Source: CAYLLS01 sp964385015
Lineage (GTDB): Bacteria > Myxococcota > UBA727 > JABDBI01
Length of the DNA: 64,000 nucleotides
Assembly (NCBI GenBank): GCA_964385015.1
Contig: CAYLLS010000001.1
Location: 186,001 to 250,000, forward strand
Direction: 5' to 3'
Below are positions 19,623-28,830 of this stretch, piece after piece. Every line of letters begins with the position of its first letter. Position 1 is the stretch's first letter. The notes under the pieces are model-generated. The model made no database searches and had not been told where the DNA came from. It worked only from the letters and a program-made list of their open reading frames with translations. Made by a program: the position numbers and the translations under genes.

Positions 19623-21413
19623 ATGAGAGTTGTTTTTAAATTTCGTTTAGTCATTTTATTAATTATGTTAGTAATTTGCATGTATTATGTTTATTCTTCA
19701 TTAGTCTATTTATCATTATCAAAATATGATGTGAAGCGAATTAAACAAAATGATAAATTATTTCATAATTATGTATCATTTTGGATGAGTAAGTCTCATA
19801 TTACGCCTGGGTTAGATTTTGCAGGTGGTGCTGATATTCTTTTAAGAGTACAATTTGATCAAGTTTTTTATGATAGAATGATGATTTTTAAATATTGTAT
19901 AAAAGAACATTTATTAAAAAAAAATATTGTAACTAATATGGTTATATTGGGTTCATATAATAAGTCAAATATTATGTTACAAATTAAATTTAAATTTCAA
20001 GATGATATTAATGAGTTTAAAAATAAAATTTTAATTAATTTTAATAATTTAGAAATGTCTTATTTTGATAAAAATACTTTAATACTTGCTTTTAATAAAA
20101 TATATTGTAAAAAAATCAAAAATAATATTATGGATAGGATGATAGAAATTATTAGAAATAGAATTCAAAATATAGGTTTAATAGAATTATATATTGCGCG
20201 TTATGGTATAGATAAAATTCAAATTCAAATTCCAGGTTATTATAATTCAAATAGAGCTAAGCAAATACTTGGTAGAACAGCTCAATTAAATTTTTATATT
20301 TGTAATGATAAAGATAATTTTATTTTAAATTTGCATAATTTGCCTAATGATGTAGTTATTAAAAACAAACCATATAAAAGTCCTACAGGTTTAATTAAAA
20401 ATGATATTTACTTAGAATTTAATTCTAATCAATTATCTATTGTAAAATATTATTTAAAGGATAAATGTCCATCTAATTTATTAATTAAGTATGGTGCAAG
20501 TGGTTTGTATGTGAATAAAATTAGAACTTATGTATTATTAAAAAAAGATAAATTATCTGGAAATAAATTGTTGAATGCAAATATGTTTTTAAATAATAAT
20601 TCTCAATTATCGGGTGTGATTATAAAATTTAATTCTTCAGGTTCTAAATTGTTTTATAAATTGACAAAAAAATATATTGGGAAAAGATTAGCTATTGTGT
20701 TGGATAATAATGTTAGTAGTATTTCTCTGATTAAACAATCTATTAAAAATGGAGAAGCATTAATATCTTTGGATGCATCAACGTTAAAATATAAAAACAT
20801 TAAAGAGGAAATTAAAGAATTAGTTTTATTATTAAAATCAGGTGCTTTACCAGCTAAATTAACATTTGAAGAAGAAAAAATTATTGGACCATCATTAGGT
20901 GATGAATCTATAATAGCAACTAAAAAAGCTATTATTATATCTTTTATATGTATATCTGTATTTATGTTGTATATTTATAGGCAAGTAGGAATTATATCCA
21001 TTATAGGATTATGTTTTAATATGTGTATGATCATATGTATTTTGTCATATTTTAATTCTACAATCACATTATCTAGTGCTGCTGGATTATTATTAATTCT
21101 TGGAATGTCTATTGATTCACATATTATAATAAATGAAAGAATTAAAGAAGAATTGATAAAATATACAACTTTTCATATTGCTGTTCAAAGGGGACATTAT
21201 ATGGCTTTTAATTCTATATTAGATGCTAATATTACTACTTTTATTATTGGTGTTATTTTATTTTATTTTGGTGTTAGTATTATAAAAAATTTTGCAATCA
21301 TGATATTAATTGGTAGTAGTTCATCATTGATATCAGCTATGTTTATAAATAAATTATTATTTGATATGATTAATAATAATAATTTTTTGAGTAAAAAGTT
21401 TTTTAATTTATAA
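19623..21413 (+). CDS. secD: Protein translocase subunit SecD
   Basis: SecD is an RND-type membrane protein that uses the proton gradient to help pull secreted proteins out of SecYEG. The 596 residues show an N-terminal membrane helix, a large periplasmic region starting with the conserved TPGLDFAGGADILLRV, and five C-terminal helices. The C-terminal part contains ALPAKLTFEEEKIIGPSLG and GLLLILGMSIDSHIIINERIKEE. In that last motif the usual Asp-Ala-Asn reads Asp-Ser-His, so one conserved position differs from most SecD proteins. The periplasmic part is Lys/Asn-rich. Its TAA stop overlaps the secF start codon by one base. Confidence 0.96.
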   Translation: MRVVFKFRLVILLIMLVICMYYVYSSLVYLSLSKYDVKRIKQNDKLFHNYVSFWMSKSHITPGLDFAGGADILLRVQFDQVFYDRMMIFKYCIKEHLLKKNIVTNMVILGSYNKSNIMLQIKFKFQDDINEFKNKILINFNNLEMSYFDKNTLILAFNKIYCKKIKNNIMDRMIEIIRNRIQNIGLIELYIARYGIDKIQIQIPGYYNSNRAKQILGRTAQLNFYICNDKDNFILNLHNLPNDVVIKNKPYKSPTGLIKNDIYLEFNSNQLSIVKYYLKDKCPSNLLIKYGASGLYVNKIRTYVLLKKDKLSGNKLLNANMFLNNNSQLSGVIIKFNSSGSKLFYKLTKKYIGKRLAIVLDNNVSSISLIKQSIKNGEALISLDASTLKYKNIKEEIKELVLLLKSGALPAKLTFEEEKIIGPSLGDESIIATKKAIIISFICISVFMLYIYRQVGIISIIGLCFNMCMIICILSYFNSTITLSSAAGLLLILGMSIDSHIIINERIKEELIKYTTFHIAVQRGHYMAFNSILDANITTFIIGVILFYFGVSIIKNFAIMILIGSSSSLISAMFINKLLFDMINNNNFLSKKFFNL

Positions 21414-22678
21414 TGTTATTGAATTTATTATATGGTAAAAAAAAAAATAATTTTATTCAACCATTATATGTGATAAAATTAATGTTATGTATGTTATTAA
21501 TTTATGTATGTTTTATTTCTTATTATGGCGTTAATATGAGTATTGATTTATCTGGTGGTTCTGAAATACAGATAAAATTTGCACATAATGTATCATCTAA
21601 AAATATAAAATCTTTATTAAAACGTTTCCAATTTAAAGATTATCAAGTTCAAGAATATTTATTGCATAATGAAAAAAATTTTGTAATTCGAGTAAGTAAT
21701 ACTAATGTACTTACTAATCATCAGATTAATAAATTATCTAGTAATATAATTGATTATTTTAATTATTTTTATGTAAAAAAATCATTAAATATATATAAAG
21801 ATAAATATATTAAAAATAATATTAAATTTTATATGCCTATTCCATTACAATATAAAAATGAAAATCTATTTAAATTTATTTTTTTACAAGAAAAAGCACT
21901 AGTTCTTATTTTAAAAAAGAATATTAAATGTTTAAATGATATTCATATTGATAAATATGTTTCTGATAATTATATTGAATATAATATATATTTTGGTAAT
22001 ATGATAACAAAATTATTAAGGATTTTTCATATATATTTAAATATTATAGAAATAAAGAAATTTAATATTGTATATAGTCAATTATCAAATAAGTTAATTA
22101 TAGATAGTATAATAGCTGTATTGTATGCTATAATGGCAGTATTTATTTATATTGCTATTAGATTTGGTCTTTTGTTTTCTGTAGGAGCAGTCTGTTCTTT
22201 ATTTTATGATATCATAGGTGCTATATTTATTGTATTTGTTGCACTTGATTTTAATATAGATTTATCATCGATTGCGGCTATGCTAACTATTATTGGATAT
22301 TCTATTAATAATACTATTGTTTTATATGATAGAATTAAAGAATTATATTATATGAATAAAAATACTATTTTATCATATAATGATGTTATTATATTGTTTA
22401 ATCGTGCTGTATCTCAAATTTATATGAGAACTATATATATGACTATTACAACTTGTATAGTTTGTGCTACATTAAGCTATTTAGTTCCTGGATATATTAG
22501 ATCTTTTTCTTTGTATTTATGTATTGGAATTCTTTTAGGAAGTATATCATCTTTATTTATGGCTCCAAATATAATCATAATATTAGGAAAATATTATAAG
22601 AATGGTGTGTTAAAAAATTATTATAAAAAAGATATATTATGTAAAATCAATAATATGAATAATAATAGTATAATTTAA
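21413..22678 (+). CDS. secF: Protein translocase subunit SecF
   Basis: SecF is the partner of SecD in the Sec holo-translocon. The N-terminal helix is followed by the signature GVNMSIDLSGGSEIQIKF, and the C-terminal half carries five helices with AMLTIIGYSINNTIVLYDRIKEL. At 421 residues it is about 100 longer than E. coli SecF. The extra length lies in the periplasmic stretch near residues 110-205, which is rich in Lys, Asn and Ile and looks like lineage-specific expansion. Start and stop overlap as TAATG with secD, so translation is coupled. Confidence 0.96.
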   Translation: MLLNLLYGKKKNNFIQPLYVIKLMLCMLLIYVCFISYYGVNMSIDLSGGSEIQIKFAHNVSSKNIKSLLKRFQFKDYQVQEYLLHNEKNFVIRVSNTNVLTNHQINKLSSNIIDYFNYFYVKKSLNIYKDKYIKNNIKFYMPIPLQYKNENLFKFIFLQEKALVLILKKNIKCLNDIHIDKYVSDNYIEYNIYFGNMITKLLRIFHIYLNIIEIKKFNIVYSQLSNKLIIDSIIAVLYAIMAVFIYIAIRFGLLFSVGAVCSLFYDIIGAIFIVFVALDFNIDLSSIAAMLTIIGYSINNTIVLYDRIKELYYMNKNTILSYNDVIILFNRAVSQIYMRTIYMTITTCIVCATLSYLVPGYIRSFSLYLCIGILLGSISSLFMAPNIIIILGKYYKNGVLKNYYKKDILCKINNMNNNSII

Positions 22679-22688
22679 TTGTCTTATA

Positions 22689-22727
22689 TTGACAAATATA
22701 TCATTTTAATTAAAAATATGTGATAAT
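22689..22727 (+). promoter_or_regulatory. Candidate tmRNA promoter elements
   Basis: Two separate elements precede the tmRNA. A perfect TTGACA lies at 22689-22694, followed about 17 bases later only by A-rich sequence. A good -10 match, GATAAT, lies at 22722-22727 after a TG and would start transcription a few bases before the mature 5' end at 22739. The two are 27 bases apart, so they cannot form one standard promoter. Either an extended -10 promoter at GATAAT or a TTGACA promoter with a poor -10 is possible. Confidence 0.35.
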
Positions 22728-22738
22728 TAAGTTTTTGT

Positions 22739-23129
22739 GGGGGTGTTTTTGGTTTCGACAAAAATTAAAAATTATTAAATGCATGTCAATAGGTTTTATA
22801 ATATCCTTGTATAAAAATTATAAACAATAAAAGCAGAAAATATGTTTATGAAGCGAACTAACAACAATAGTTATGCTTTAGGTGCAATGGCTTAATAAGT
22901 TTTTGTATCAAATTAGATCTAAAATTTCTTGATTTTAGAAATCATCTAATTACTGTAAACAAGATAGTTTTTGTAGTATTAGTTAATACAAAAATGAAAT
23001 ATAGACTAAATGCAATGTATTTATTTGCCTCTATAATAAATACATTAATTTTTATATTATAGATGGCTAAACATGTAGAGTTTATTTTTTTTTATTTTTT
23101 GGACGCGGGTTCAAATCCCGCCACCTCCA
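22739..23129 (+). ncRNA. ssrA: Transfer-messenger RNA (tmRNA)
   Basis: tmRNA rescues stalled ribosomes and adds a degradation tag. The 5' end GGGGGTG (22739-22745) pairs with CACCTCC (23122-23128) to form the tRNA-like acceptor stem, with discriminator A at 23129. The flanking signatures are GGTTTCGACA near the 5' end and the T-arm GCGGGTTCAAATCCCGC near the 3' end. The CCA end is not encoded. The tag frame most likely runs from GCA at 22833 to GCT at 22892, followed by tandem TAA TAA. It gives a 20-residue peptide ending NNNSYALGAMA, instead of the usual ten-residue ANDENYALAA. The 391-base length is normal. Confidence 0.93.
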
Positions 23130-23279
23130 TTTTATAAATGCATTATTGATAAGTAAATATATATTATGTATATTTTTTTTCTATTTTGTATAAATTATTA
23201 TATCGTTTATATTGCATAGTTGTATTTTATAAAAATATTGTTAATAATTGATTATGTCATTTTTTTTTTTATTTTTTTG

Positions 23280-23322
23280 TTGACATTCATTTTGTTATCG
23301 CTTACATGTTGATAACATGTTG
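23280..23322 (+). promoter_or_regulatory. Candidate promoter/operator of the glsA-glnA-amtB operon
   Basis: TTGACA at 23280-23285 is followed at 17-base spacing by TACATG (23303-23308), a weak -10. Overlapping the -10 is a direct repeat, ACATGTTG at 23304-23311 and 23315-23322. The copies are 11 bases apart, one helical turn. GTTATC (23294-23299) and GATAAC (23311-23316) form an inverted repeat in the same region. This nesting suggests a regulated promoter, but no known operator consensus was recognised. The glsA start is 22 bases downstream. Confidence 0.4.
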
Positions 23323-23344
23323 TTTTGTTTTATGGATTTAATAT

Positions 23345-24856
23345 ATGAAAAAAAATACATATAATGATGTAGAAGACAAATTGTTTCATCAGTTTAAAAT
23401 TGATAATAAAGGATGTATTGATACTAAAGCGATATTAAATAGTATTAAGAATGTTGGGATAAATACGTCTATTCATAAAATTGTTAGTATAATGCATAAT
23501 ATTAGTACAAATAAATTATCTTTTAATGATTTTGTTAAATTAATTAATAAAAATAATAAATTTATCTTAAGACTTTTATCTAATGAATTAGCTATTAATA
23601 ATTTTAGTGCTTTTGTAGATCAAATAACTGATATTTTTAATAATACTAAACATAATGATAGTGGAAAAGTGGCTGATTATATCCCACAATTAGCTAGAAT
23701 TGATGCTGAAAAGTATGGTATCTCTATATGTAGTATTGATGGACAAGAATTTTCAATTGGTGATGCTAATGAAGAATTTTGCGTTCAATCTTGTTCTAAA
23801 CCAATTACTTATGGTTTAGCTATAGAAGAACATGGTCTAGATGTTGTACATAAATATGTTGGAAGAGAACCAAGTGGCAGAGGATTTAATGCTTTTGTAT
23901 TGAATTATCATGGGTTACCTCATAATCCTATGATTAATTCTGGATCTATTATGACTTCTTCTTTAATATGTCCTAATTTAAATAATGCAGATAGATTTGA
24001 TTATATATTAAATATATGGAAAAGATTATCAGGTAATGGTAAAATTGGATTTGATAATCCTACTTATTTATCTGAAAAAGAAACAGCAGATAGAAATTTT
24101 GCATTAGCTTATTTTATGAATGAAAATAAAGCTTTCCCTAGTGGTGTTAATTTACAAGGAATATTAGATTTATATTTTCAAATGTGCTCTATTAGTATTA
24201 ATACTAAATATTTTGCAAGAATTGCTGCTACTTTTGCTAATGGTGGAAGATGTCCTATCACTGATGATCAAGTATTTCAATCAGATACAATAAGAAGTTG
24301 TTTATCATTAATGTATTCTTGTGGAATGTATGATTATTCTGGAGAATTTGCTTTTAGATATGGTGTCCCTGCTAAAAGTGGAGTTTCTGGTGTTTTATTA
24401 GTTGTTATTCCTAATATTGTTGGTATATGTATTTGGTCTCCAAAATTAGATAGATTAGGGAATAGTGTTCGTGGGATAAAATTTGTAGAGAAATTAATAA
24501 AATCTTTTAATTATCATATTATGGATCAATTAGTGCCTAATTTGGGTGCTTTTTCTATTAAAAATAAAATGAATAATAAAATTGATTTGATGAATTTATA
24601 TTATGCAGCAGCAAATGGGGATTTAAAAAATGTAAAAATACTTGTAGCTAAAGGCGTAAATTTATCACAAAGTGATTATGATGGTAGAACTGCATTACAT
24701 TTAGCTGCATCTGAAGGTCATTTGCATATAGTAGAATATTTATTAAAAAATAATGTTGAAACCAATGTTATAGATAGATGGAATTCTACACCATTACAAG
24801 ACGCAATTAGACATAAACATAACACAATTATTGATTTTTTAAAAAAATATAAATAA
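23345..24856 (+). CDS. glsA: Glutaminase with EF-hand-like and ankyrin domains
   Basis: This enzyme hydrolyses glutamine to glutamate and ammonia. The architecture is that of animal kidney-type glutaminase: an N-terminal EF-hand-like helical domain (residues 1-75), a serine-beta-lactamase-like catalytic domain (about 95-385) and C-terminal ankyrin repeats (about 415-503, with DYDGRTALHLAASEGHLHIVEYLL). The catalytic pair is Ser149 and Lys152 in QSCSKPITYG, with the same spacing as human GLS Ser286/Lys289. YVGREPSGRGFN, PHNPMINSGSI and GVPAKSGVSGV are also conserved. It heads an operon with glnA (24-base gap) and amtB. A weak GGA upstream is the only ribosome-site signal. Known bacteria also carry this long form, so recent eukaryotic transfer is not proven. 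Confidence 0.93.
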   Translation: MKKNTYNDVEDKLFHQFKIDNKGCIDTKAILNSIKNVGINTSIHKIVSIMHNISTNKLSFNDFVKLINKNNKFILRLLSNELAINNFSAFVDQITDIFNNTKHNDSGKVADYIPQLARIDAEKYGISICSIDGQEFSIGDANEEFCVQSCSKPITYGLAIEEHGLDVVHKYVGREPSGRGFNAFVLNYHGLPHNPMINSGSIMTSSLICPNLNNADRFDYILNIWKRLSGNGKIGFDNPTYLSEKETADRNFALAYFMNENKAFPSGVNLQGILDLYFQMCSISINTKYFARIAATFANGGRCPITDDQVFQSDTIRSCLSLMYSCGMYDYSGEFAFRYGVPAKSGVSGVLLVVIPNIVGICIWSPKLDRLGNSVRGIKFVEKLIKSFNYHIMDQLVPNLGAFSIKNKMNNKIDLMNLYYAAANGDLKNVKILVAKGVNLSQSDYDGRTALHLAASEGHLHIVEYLLKNNVETNVIDRWNSTPLQDAIRHKHNTIIDFLKKYK

Positions 24857-24880
24857 TCAATTTATTAGGAGTATATTATT

Positions 24881-25924
24881 ATGATGTCTCAAGTTGAATA
24901 TATTTGGTTAGATGGAACTAGACCAACTAATATTAGATGTAAAACAAGAATTTTATTTTTTAATGATAATAAGAAAATTAATTTAAGTTCTTTTCCTAAT
25001 TGGGGATTTGATGGATCATCTACAAATCAAGCTGATGGTGTTAATTCTGATTTAATTTTAAAACCAGTGAGTTTTATTGCTGATCCTATTAAAGGCAAAA
25101 ATAATTATTTAGTTTTAAATGAAGTTTATAATGTAGATAATTCACCACATGATACTAATTCTCGATTTCAGTTAAGACAACAAATGGATAAATATGGTTC
25201 TATTTTAGATCCGTGGATTGGTTTTGAGCAAGAATATACATTATTTAAAAATTCTAGACCATATGGATGGCCTGCCAATGGATATCCATCTCCTCAAGGT
25301 CCATTTTATTGTGGTATAGGAATAGATAAAACATGTGGCAGAGAAATTTCAGAAGAACATATTCAAACATGCTTAAATGCTGGTATTATGTTATTTGGTG
25401 CTAATGCAGAAGTTATGTTAGGTCAATGGGAATTTCAAATAGGTTATCGTGGTAAATCTGATGAAAGTGCAGATCCATTAAATGTTTCAGATCATTTATG
25501 GTTTGCTAGATGGTTATTATTTAGAATTGCAGAAAAATATAATGTAGTAGTCAGTTTAGATAATAAACCAGTAATTGGAGATTGGAATGGTGCTGGTAAT
25601 CATACAAATTTTTCTACAAAATATACAAGAAATATCAAGAATGGATGGAGTTATATTCAAAAATTAATTTTAGCTTTATCTAAAAGACATGAGGAACATA
25701 TTGCTAATTACGGTGAAGGATTAGATAAGCGTTTAACTGGATTACATGAAACTTGTGATATCTCTACATTTAAATCTGGTAAAAGAGATAGAACAGTATC
25801 TGTTAGAATTCCTGATTCAGTATTTAAACAAAAATATGGTTATATTGAGGATAGAAGACCAGGAGCTAATTGTGATCCATATTTAGTAGCAGCACAATTA
25901 ATTAAAACGGCTAAATCTATATAA
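24881..25924 (+). CDS. glnA: Glutamine synthetase, eukaryotic type (GSII)
   Basis: This enzyme makes glutamine from glutamate, ammonia and ATP. At 347 residues, with WGFDGSSTNQADGVNSDLIL, GANAEVMLGQWEFQIG, NGAGNHTNFSTK, GLHETCDISTFKSGKRDRTV and EDRRPGANCDPYLVA, it is the compact type II enzyme of eukaryotes and some bacteria. It is not the 470-residue GSI normal in gammaproteobacteria, so it lacks the adenylylation loop used by GlnE. The ribosome site AGGAG lies at the expected distance from the start. It sits between glutaminase and amtB, 18 bases before the latter. Having both directions of the glutamine/glutamate reaction in one operon is unusual. Confidence 0.96.
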   Translation: MMSQVEYIWLDGTRPTNIRCKTRILFFNDNKKINLSSFPNWGFDGSSTNQADGVNSDLILKPVSFIADPIKGKNNYLVLNEVYNVDNSPHDTNSRFQLRQQMDKYGSILDPWIGFEQEYTLFKNSRPYGWPANGYPSPQGPFYCGIGIDKTCGREISEEHIQTCLNAGIMLFGANAEVMLGQWEFQIGYRGKSDESADPLNVSDHLWFARWLLFRIAEKYNVVVSLDNKPVIGDWNGAGNHTNFSTKYTRNIKNGWSYIQKLILALSKRHEEHIANYGEGLDKRLTGLHETCDISTFKSGKRDRTVSVRIPDSVFKQKYGYIEDRRPGANCDPYLVAAQLIKTAKSI

Positions 25925-25942
25925 TTTTTGTGAGGTGAAATA

Positions 25943-27166
25943 GTGGAAATTAATCAAATTGATACTATGTGGGTAATGTTATCTAGTGCATTCGTTATGT
26001 TAATGATTCCTGGATTATCTTTTTTTTATGGTGGATTAATTAGAAAAAAGAATGTTTTATCTACCATTTTACATAGTTTTGTATTATTGCTTGTAATATC
26101 TATTATTTGGTTTTTATTTGGATATTCTTTAGCATTTAGTCCTAATGGAAATAGTTTTATTGGTGATCTATATTTTGCTTGTTTTAAACATGTGACTTCT
26201 AAGCCTAGTCCATTATATGCATCAACTATACCACATCAATTATTTGCTATATTTCAAATGATGTTTGCTTGTATTACTCCAGCATTAATTTCAGGTTCTT
26301 TTGCTGAAAGAAAAAAATTTATATCTTTCATAACTTTTTCTTCTTTGTGGTTAGTATGCGTTTATTGTCCTATAGCTCATTGGGTTTGGAGTGATAATGG
26401 ATGGTTAGCTAATTTGGGTGCATTAGATTTTGCTGGTGGTTCTGTTGTACATATATCTTCAGGTGTTTCTGCTATAGTGTGTGCTTTTGTATTGGGAAAT
26501 AGGTTAGATTTTAAAAAATCAAATATTGAACCACATAATATACCATTAACTATGATAGGAGTAGCATTGTTATGGTTTGGATGGTTTGGCTTTAATGCTG
26601 GAAGTGCTTTATCAGTTAATAGTATAGCTGTGATTGCTTTTATTAATACACATATATCAGCTGCATCTGGTGGATGTATGTGGTTACTTTTAAGTGTTAT
26701 AGTTAATAGAAATATTAAAGCTACTGGTATTGGTAATGGAGTTGTTGCTGGATTAGTTGCTATTACACCAGCTGCTGGTTTTGTAGATATGATGTCTTCA
26801 ATGATTATAGGATGTGTTGGTTCTGGGTTATGTTATATGTTTGTAGAACATTTTATTAGGAAACATATTGATGATAGTATAGATGTTTTTGGTATTCATG
26901 GCATAGGAGGCATTGTAGGAGCAATTTTAACTGGTGTATTTGCTTCATTTTCGATAAATTCTAATGGATCAGATGGATTAATATATGGTAATATAAATTT
27001 AGTTTTAATTCAATTGTTTTCTATTAGTGTAGTATTTGTTTATGCTGGATTAATGTCTTTTGTATTATTATATATTGTAAATTTTGTTTTTGGATTAAGA
27101 GTTAGTGGAATAGAAGAAGATGGAGGATTAGATGTTACTACGCATCATGAACAAGGATATAGATGA
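25943..27166 (+). CDS. amtB: Ammonium transporter
   Basis: This Amt/Rh channel-like transporter has 407 residues and about 11 membrane helices. Functional residues are present: the Phe gate in IFQMMFACITPALISGSFAER, the substrate-site Trp in DNGWLANLGALDFAGG, the twin pore histidines in SVVHISSG and FGIHGIGG, and FGFNAGSALS. The C-terminal tail, RVSGIEEDGGLDVTTHHE, retains the segment that docks the PII protein GlnK in other bacteria, yet no glnK lies next to it. Unlike E. coli AmtB there is no N-terminal signal peptide. Translation starts at GTG (25943) behind TGAGGTGA. It ends with TGA at the normal family C-terminus and converges on the dicarboxylate transporter gene 45 bases away. Confidence 0.96.
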   Translation: MEINQIDTMWVMLSSAFVMLMIPGLSFFYGGLIRKKNVLSTILHSFVLLLVISIIWFLFGYSLAFSPNGNSFIGDLYFACFKHVTSKPSPLYASTIPHQLFAIFQMMFACITPALISGSFAERKKFISFITFSSLWLVCVYCPIAHWVWSDNGWLANLGALDFAGGSVVHISSGVSAIVCAFVLGNRLDFKKSNIEPHNIPLTMIGVALLWFGWFGFNAGSALSVNSIAVIAFINTHISAASGGCMWLLLSVIVNRNIKATGIGNGVVAGLVAITPAAGFVDMMSSMIIGCVGSGLCYMFVEHFIRKHIDDSIDVFGIHGIGGIVGAILTGVFASFSINSNGSDGLIYGNINLVLIQLFSISVVFVYAGLMSFVLLYIVNFVFGLRVSGIEEDGGLDVTTHHEQGYR

Positions 27167-27211
27167 TCAATAATATGAAGAATATAAATTTATTATAATT
27201 TGCATTTATTA

Positions 27212-28630
27212 TTAAAATTTTTCTAAATATCCAAGTATAAACCACCAATAATTTCCAATAGATAACCATATTGTAATATAAAATATACTTAAAATTATGC
27301 CTGTTAACCACCATTCTTTCATTGTAATATAATTGGAGCCAAAATATACTGGAGCAGTTCCTGTTCCATAATGAGTTAAACATGCTGATAGAGAATTAAA
27401 TGCTGCTAATGACATAATAGCAGAAAAATGATTTATGTCAGCATTAATTAATAAAATTAAAAACATTGGATATATAGAGCTCACCATTGCTGTGGCACTA
27501 GCAAAAAAATAATGTATATAAAAATATATTATAGTTATTGTAATATATAATAAAATTTTATTATTAAATTGCAAATAATATGTAATAATATTGCCTAACC
27601 AATTAATTATATTATGTTCTTGCATTTGATCTGCTAGCATTAATAATATACTAAACCATATTAATGTGTTCCATGCAGTTTTTTCTTCTATGAGATCGTT
27701 CCATTTTAATACTTTAGTTATAAGTAAAATTACAATACCTGTAAGAGCAGATAATGTAGGTGATATACCTAGTATATTACCAAACATCCATAATAATAAT
27801 ACTAAAATAAATGTAAATAGCATAATTAATTGTTGTAGATTAATAGTTTTCATATTTTGTATGTTGTTTTTAGTTATAGTTGGAATATTTGATATGTTTT
27901 TTATATGAATTGGAGATATATAATAAATGATTATAGGCATTAGTAACATAGCTATTAAGCCAGGTATTAAATTGGCTAACATCCATTGTAACCATGATAT
28001 TTTTATATTCATATTACTAGCAAAAGTAATTATTAATGGATTACTGGCAATTGCTGTTATAAACATAGTACTACTTATTAAATTAGAATGAAATGCTATT
28101 TTTATTAAAAATGCACTTATAATTTTGTTTTCTTTTTTATTTTTATATGGCAATTTTTCTGTTAAAGCTTTAATGATAGGAAATATGATTCCTGCTCCAC
28201 GTGCTGTATTGCTAGGTACAGCTGGTGCTAATAATAAATCTGAAATTGCTAATCCATATGCTAATCCTAAGATGTTTTTACTAAATATATTTATAAAAAA
28301 ATAAGCTAATTTATTGCCTAATTTAGTTACATTAAATCCTTTTGCAATAAAAAATGCGAACACTACCATCCATACAATAGGTTTAGAATAATTGCTTAAA
28401 CAAACATTAATAGATATAGTATTTGTTAAACTTAAAATTGTTATACAAGTTAATGTTATGCTTCCCATAGGTAATGGTTTTAAAATGATTGTTATAATAG
28501 TTATATTAAAAATAATTAATAGATGCCAACCTTGATTTGTTAATCCTTGTGGTGGTTTAGAATACCAAAAGAAAAGTCCAATTATACTTATTGCAATTAG
28601 TATAATTTTATTATTTAGTAATTTATGCAT
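27212..28630 (-). CDS. DASS-family dicarboxylate transporter, 2-oxoglutarate/malate type
   Basis: This is a 472-residue inner-membrane transporter with about 12 helices from the divalent anion:sodium symporter superfamily. Two pseudo-repeated substrate motifs are visible: APAVPSNTARGAGIIFPI in the first half and LTHYGTGTAPVYFGSNY in the second. The PSNTAR form is typical of the plastid and chlamydial 2-oxoglutarate/malate translocators and of bacterial CitT/TtdT exchangers. The exact substrate (2-oxoglutarate, malate, succinate, citrate) cannot be read from the sequence. It converges on the amtB end of the nitrogen operon, so exchange of 2-oxoglutarate against malate would connect it to ammonium assimilation; that link is inference. 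A 200-base spacer separates it from divergent ligA. Confidence 0.85.
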   Translation of the reverse strand: MHKLLNNKIILIAISIIGLFFWYSKPPQGLTNQGWHLLIIFNITIITIILKPLPMGSITLTCITILSLTNTISINVCLSNYSKPIVWMVVFAFFIAKGFNVTKLGNKLAYFFINIFSKNILGLAYGLAISDLLLAPAVPSNTARGAGIIFPIIKALTEKLPYKNKKENKIISAFLIKIAFHSNLISSTMFITAIASNPLIITFASNMNIKISWLQWMLANLIPGLIAMLLMPIIIYYISPIHIKNISNIPTITKNNIQNMKTINLQQLIMLFTFILVLLLWMFGNILGISPTLSALTGIVILLITKVLKWNDLIEEKTAWNTLIWFSILLMLADQMQEHNIINWLGNIITYYLQFNNKILLYITITIIYFYIHYFFASATAMVSSIYPMFLILLINADINHFSAIMSLAAFNSLSACLTHYGTGTAPVYFGSNYITMKEWWLTGIILSIFYITIWLSIGNYWWFILGYLEKF

Positions 28631-28830
28631 AAAATTCCTTCATTATTGTACTTGTTATATTTTTATATGAATTTAATAATTCATTATAAATTATATGTCA
28701 TGTATTTATTGTTATGTCATTATAGATTATCGTTAATTTTATTTATATTCATTTCATATGTTTTTGATTTGTCTTAATATATTATGATAATAAAATAATT
28801 AAATATATTATATATAAGGATAATAACTGC

